A stretch of 37,023 nucleotides of DNA, taken from contig NZ_LMPO01000008.1 of assembly GCF_001424385.1 (NCBI RefSeq), forward strand, positions 1 to 37,023, in the 5' to 3' direction. The notes below the pieces were generated by a model that saw only the letters and a list, made by a program, of their open reading frames with translations, did no database searches and was not told the origin of the DNA. This DNA comes from Curtobacterium sp. Leaf183 (GTDB lineage: Bacteria; Actinomycetota; Actinomycetes; Actinomycetales; Microbacteriaceae). The position numbers were made by a program, and so were the translations under genes. This document shows positions 33,723 through 37,023 of the stretch, in pieces (position 1 is the stretch's first letter; the number at the start of each line of letters is the position of its first letter).

Positions 33723-34598
33723 TCAGTGTCCGGCCGTGCGGGCCAGGTCGACGACCGCTTGTACGGTCTGGTCGAAGTCGAGGTCGGTGGAGTCGAGCGT
33801 CGTGACGCCGTCCGCGGCGTTCATGAAGTCGACGACCTTCGCGTCGGCGGCGTCTCGTCGGGCGAGTGCTGCCGAGGTCTCGGCGGCCGACTGGGTCGTG
33901 ACCTCTGCCGAGCGCCGTGCCATCCTAACCTGCTCGTCGGCCGTCAGGAGGATCCGGACCTCGGCGTCGGGCGCCACGACCGTGGTGATGTCGCGTCCTT
34001 CGGTGATGATGCCCTGCGCGTCGGTCTTGCGCATGACGTTCCGGAAGAGCTGCACGAGTCGTGCGCGGACCTCGGGGAGCTTGGCGATGTGCGCGACTGC
34101 GGCGGTGACGTCCGGGGTCCGGATCGCGTCGGTGACGTCGTCGCCGTTGACGCGGACGAAGTAGGCGTCGGGGTCGGTGCCGATCTCGTAGTCGAACGTG
34201 TCCCAGCTCGCCAGGACCGCGGCGGCGTCGTCGAGGTCGACCCGCTGCTGCAGCGCGTGCCACGCGAGCGCCCGGTAGGCGGCACCCGTGTCCTGGTACC
34301 CGAAACCGAGCGCCCGGGCCGCCGCCCGCGAGACGCTGGACTTGCCGCTGCCGGCCGGGCCGTCGACCGCGATGACGAACTTGGCGACGTAGGCGCCGTC
34401 CGTCAGGCCCGCGGGCATCGGGTCGCGGGTCATGCCCGGCTCGCCGCCGCCCTGGCCGTCCGCGCCGCCGGTCAGGCCCTCGGCCGGGCCGGGCTGGCCG
34501 GCCGGGGTGGGCAGCCCGGTGTCGGGGCCGTCCGGTCCCCCGGTCACCCCGCTGTCGGTGGCGATGCCGTGCGTCTGCTGGTCCTCGTTCACGCCCAT
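33723..34598 (-). CDS. cmk: (d)CMP kinase
   Basis: Phosphorylates CMP and dCMP with ATP. The P-loop GPAGSGKS is at 80-87, followed by the [12 protein letters not shown] substrate region and [11 protein letters not shown]. Cmk is usually about 225 residues with the P-loop near residue 10; here 291 aa, because of a Pro/Gly/Thr-rich N-terminal extension of about 70 residues. The ATG at 34598 overlaps the tyrA stop by 10 bp; GGAGG lies 11 nt upstream, slightly far. Starts at GTG 34592 (GTGA overlap) or at a later ATG before the P-loop would shorten or remove the extension. Confidence 0.93.
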   Translation of the reverse strand: MGVNEDQQTHGIATDSGVTGGPDGPDTGLPTPAGQPGPAEGLTGGADGQGGGEPGMTRDPMPAGLTDGAYVAKFVIAVDGPAGSGKSSVSRAAARALGFGYQDTGAAYRALAWHALQQRVDLDDAAAVLASWDTFDYEIGTDPDAYFVRVNGDDVTDAIRTPDVTAAVAHIAKLPEVRARLVQLFRNVMRKTDAQGIITEGRDITTVVAPDAEVRILLTADEQVRMARRSAEVTTQSAAETSAALARRDAADAKVVDFMNAADGVTTLDSTDLDFDQTVQAVVDLARTAGH

Positions 34599-35701
34599 GC
34601 TGCTGCGATCCTCCATCCGCGGCTCTCGAGTTCGTCGACGAGTCGCTGTTCCTGCTCGGGGACGACCGACACCTCGACGATGCCGATCGGTCCGCCGGGT
34701 GAGTGCTCGAGGCGCAGGTCCTCGAGGTTGATGCCGATCTCGCCCATCAGGGTCAGGAGCTCGGCGATCTGCCCCGGTCGGTCGTCCACCAGGACGACGA
34801 CCTGGGCGAAGCGCTTGGTCGTGCCGTGCTTGCCCGGCAGTCGCTCGACGCCGCGGTTGCCCGACGCCATCGTCTCGGCGAGTGCCCGGGGTGCGCCGGG
34901 CGCGTCCGGATCGGCCAGGGCGTCAATGACCCGCGTGAGTTCGTCGCGCAGGTCGGTGAGCACCGGTCGGATGCGTGCGGCGTTGGCGCCGATGATCTGC
35001 ACCCACAGGCCCGGGTCGCTCGCCGCCACGCGCGTGACGTCACGGACGCCGCCGCCCGCGAGTCCGAGCGCGGACTCCGGGGCGTCGACCAGACGCGAGG
35101 CCATGAGGGTCGAGACGAGCTGCGGCACGTGCGACATGACGGCGACGGCCTGGTCGTGGAGCTCGGGGTCCATCGGGACGACGATCGCTTCGAGATCGAG
35201 TGCGAGGTCCTCGACCACGGCGGCCCGACGGTAGGTGATCGCGTCGTGTCCGGCGATCACCCAGGGTCGACCGATGAACAGGTCCGCACGCGCCGCGGTC
35301 GGACCGCTGCGCTCGCGACCGGCCATCGGGTGCGACCCGATGTAGCGCGAGACGTCGGCGCCTGCCGCGCGCAGGCGTTCGAGCGGTGCCGACTTCACGC
35401 TGGCGACGTCCGTGACGACAGCGTCCGGGTGGTCGGCGAGCTCGCGCTCGACCACCTGCGCGGTGACGTCCGGTGGGACCGCGACGACGACCAGCTCGGG
35501 CGCGTCGCCCGCGGCCGGACGGCGACCAGCACCGTAGTCGACGGCCAGCGCCAGCGTCGCCGGCGAGACGTCGTCGAGGATCACCTCGACGCCCTTCTGC
35601 CGGAGCCCCAGACCGATGGAGGCACCGAGCAGCCCGGCGCCGACGACCCGGACCGGTCCGCGGACGCGACGGTCGTGGTCGGGCTGCGGCTGGTCGGTCA
35701 C
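34589..35701 (-). CDS. tyrA: prephenate dehydrogenase with C-terminal ACT domain
   Basis: 370 aa. The NAD-binding loop [10 protein letters not shown] is at about 20-30 and the family signature [11 protein letters not shown] holds the catalytic-region His. A C-terminal ACT domain (about 295-365, [17 protein letters not shown]) suggests feedback control by tyrosine or a related amino acid. It oxidatively decarboxylates prephenate to 4-hydroxyphenylpyruvate for tyrosine synthesis. The GTG start has no ribosome-binding site; TAGGCT is exactly 6 nt upstream, giving a leaderless promoter inside the rluB-tyrA gap. Confidence 0.93.
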   Translation of the reverse strand: MTDQPQPDHDRRVRGPVRVVGAGLLGASIGLGLRQKGVEVILDDVSPATLALAVDYGAGRRPAAGDAPELVVVAVPPDVTAQVVERELADHPDAVVTDVASVKSAPLERLRAAGADVSRYIGSHPMAGRERSGPTAARADLFIGRPWVIAGHDAITYRRAAVVEDLALDLEAIVVPMDPELHDQAVAVMSHVPQLVSTLMASRLVDAPESALGLAGGGVRDVTRVAASDPGLWVQIIGANAARIRPVLTDLRDELTRVIDALADPDAPGAPRALAETMASGNRGVERLPGKHGTTKRFAQVVVLVDDRPGQIAELLTLMGEIGINLEDLRLEHSPGGPIGIVEVSVVPEQEQRLVDELESRGWRIAAAWA

Positions 35702-35707
35702 CCGGCC

Positions 35708-35713
35708 AGCCTA
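35708..35713 (-). promoter_or_regulatory. -10 box for leaderless tyrA
   Basis: TAGGCT on the minus strand, 6 nt before the GTG at 35701; it may add to read-through from rluB. Confidence 0.5.
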
Positions 35714-35738
35714 CCGATCCACGACCGTCACCTGCGGA

Positions 35739-37023
35739 TCAGTCGCTCGTCTCGGCGTTGGGGTCGCCGACCGGCTTGCCCGCGCCGCGCGCGATCCCGA
35801 GCAGCTGCCCGAGTTCGACGCTCGTCAGCTCGCGCGTGCGTCCGCTCGGCAGACTGCCGAGGTGCAGCGGGCCGAACGACCGGCGCACGAGCTCGTTCAC
35901 CGGGTGCCCGACGGCGTCGAGCATCCGACGGACGACGCGGTTGCGGCCGGAGTGCAGGGTCAGCTCGACCAGGGACTCCCCCCGCGACGACTCGAGCAAC
36001 CGCACCTTGTCGGCGGCGATCCGTCCGTCCTCGAGCTCGACACCGTCCAGGAGCATCTGCACCGTCGCGGGGTTCACGTTGCCGGCGACCTTCGCGATGT
36101 AGGTCTTGGTGACGCCGAACGACGGGTGCGCGAGCACGTGGGCGAGGCTGCCGTCGTTGGTGAGCAGCAGCAGGCCCGAGGTCTCGGCGTCCAGGCGCCC
36201 GACGTTGAACAGGCGCTCCTCGAACTTCTCGACGAACTGGGACAGGTCGGCGCGACCACGCTCGTCGAGCATGGTCGACACCACGCCCGTCGGCTTGTTC
36301 AGCAGCACGTAGCGCCGCGAGGTGTCGACCTGGATCGGCACGCCGTCGACGGAGATCTGGTCGTGCTCGGCGTCCACGCGACGCCCGAGGGCGTCGACGA
36401 CCTCGCCGTTCACCGTCACACGGCCCTCGGCGATCAGGTTCTCCGCCACACGCCTGGACGCGACCCCGGCCGCGGCCATCACCTTCTGCAGGCGCTCGCC
36501 CTCCGGCTGGAGGTCGGCCGCGGTCGCGGCAGCACCCTCCGCGGCGTCCCAGTCGGGGATGATCGGGCGTTCCGGCGTGCCCTCGAGCGGCGTGCCCTCG
36601 GCGTCGCGCTGCCCCTCGGGACGGGGCGTGGTGCCGCGATCGCGGTTCCGCACGGTCGCGGTGCCACCGACGTAGCGGCGGCCGTTGTGCCAGACACGGC
36701 TGGCAGGGGCGTCCCCACCCTGACCATGACGGTCGCCGCCCTGACGCGGATCGCGACGGTCGTCGCGGCGGTCACGCTGGTCCCGGTCCGCGTTGCTCCA
36801 GCGCGGCCGGTCGACCCGGCGGTCACCGGTCGGCGCCGGTCGGCGGTCGTCGTCGCGACGGCCGTACCCGCGATCGTCACGACGATCGTCACGCGCAGCC
36901 GGACGGGAGGCCCCGGTGCCGTACCCACGATCGTCACGACGTGCGCCCCCACGGTCGTCGTCACGACGGCCGTACCCTCGATCGTCACGACGATCGTCCC
37001 GCGCAGCCGGACGGGAGGCCCCG
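35739..37023 (-). CDS. rluB: 23S rRNA pseudouridine synthase RluB-type (partial, N-terminus beyond window)
   Basis: At least 427 residues are visible; the frame is open to the right edge, so the start lies outside. The core has an S4 domain (GERLQKVMAAAGVASRR) and the RsuA/RluB/E/F synthase domain with catalytic Asp in GRLDAETSGLLLLTNDG. It isomerises U2605-type uridines in 23S rRNA. The visible N-terminal 125 residues are a disordered, Arg/Asp/Gly-rich tail with a 36-residue repeat containing RDDRRDDRGYG. A GTG at 36653 is the only in-frame start codon seen but would remove the tail and lacks a ribosome-binding site. Confidence 0.9.
   Translation of the reverse strand, partial: GASRPAARDDRRDDRGYGRRDDDRGGARRDDRGYGTGASRPAARDDRRDDRGYGRRDDDRRPAPTGDRRVDRPRWSNADRDQRDRRDDRRDPRQGGDRHGQGGDAPASRVWHNGRRYVGGTATVRNRDRGTTPRPEGQRDAEGTPLEGTPERPIIPDWDAAEGAAATAADLQPEGERLQKVMAAAGVASRRVAENLIAEGRVTVNGEVVDALGRRVDAEHDQISVDGVPIQVDTSRRYVLLNKPTGVVSTMLDERGRADLSQFVEKFEERLFNVGRLDAETSGLLLLTNDGSLAHVLAHPSFGVTKTYIAKVAGNVNPATVQMLLDGVELEDGRIAADKVRLLESSRGESLVELTLHSGRNRVVRRMLDAVGHPVNELVRRSFGPLHLGSLPSGRTRELTSVELGQLLGIARGAGKPVGDPNAETSD
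36857..37023. repeat. 108-bp repeat in the rluB N-terminal tail
   Basis: 36857-36915 and 36965-37023 match at 57 of 59 positions, spaced 108 bp (36 codons); the second copy is cut by the window edge. A shorter internal echo, GTACCCACGATCGTCACGAC, starts near 36921. Confidence 0.9.

Overview
The window is high-GC, densely coded DNA that looks like the chromosome of an actinobacterium, most likely a plant-associated member of the Microbacteriaceae such as Curtobacterium. This is inferred from base composition, the rluB-tyrA-cmk-der gene order, a GGG-anticodon tRNA-Pro, frequent leaderless genes and the gene content; no marker gene was compared. I see no insertion sequence, prophage or CRISPR array.

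Layout. 1-3.7 kb (minus strand): a candidate c-di-AMP riboswitch with its promoter, whose target gene lies beyond the left edge; then rlmN, a membrane-anchored NlpC/P60 cell-wall hydrolase and an alpha/beta hydrolase. 3.8-11.7 kb: a catabolic operon whose five enzymes fit, step by step, the decarboxylating D-apionate route: D-apionate -> 3-oxo-isoapionate (ApnO) -> L-erythrulose + CO2 (OiaC) -> L-erythrulose 1-phosphate (LerK) -> D-erythrulose 4-phosphate (LerI) -> D-erythrose 4-phosphate (DerI). An MFS importer is its first gene. A divergent FadR-type regulator is followed by a DUF6807 protein, and a perfect 14-bp palindrome overlaps the operon -35 box. D-apiose and apionate come from plant cell walls.

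11.8-20.8 kb: mostly single genes: an SDR-fold protein without the usual catalytic pair, a DUF2255 protein, an exported SGNH hydrolase, a DUF1345 membrane protein, a large secreted PIG-L deacetylase with two repeated C-terminal domains, a BCCT osmolyte transporter, and a DHA2 efflux pump divergent from its TetR regulator with two matching operators. 20.9-24.9 kb: an alpha/beta hydrolase and an MFS transporter divergent from a GAF/PucR activator, a small system of unknown substrate. 25.0-29.6 kb: tRNA-Pro, a lipoprotein, a RecQ helicase with a phosphoribosyltransferase-like tail, and a membrane protein preceded by a hexanucleotide repeat tract. 29.6-32.1 kb: an aldo/keto reductase and three small or membrane proteins of unknown role. 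32.2-37.0 kb: the housekeeping operon rluB-tyrA-cmk-der, with rluB running off the right edge through a repetitive Arg/Asp/Gly-rich N-terminal tail.

Two patterns run through the window. Eleven genes have a -10-like hexamer exactly 6 nt before the start codon, so they are probably transcribed leaderless. Nearly every transcription unit ends in a long, almost perfect GC-rich hairpin without a U-tract, several sharing a GGAGGC...GCCTCC stem.
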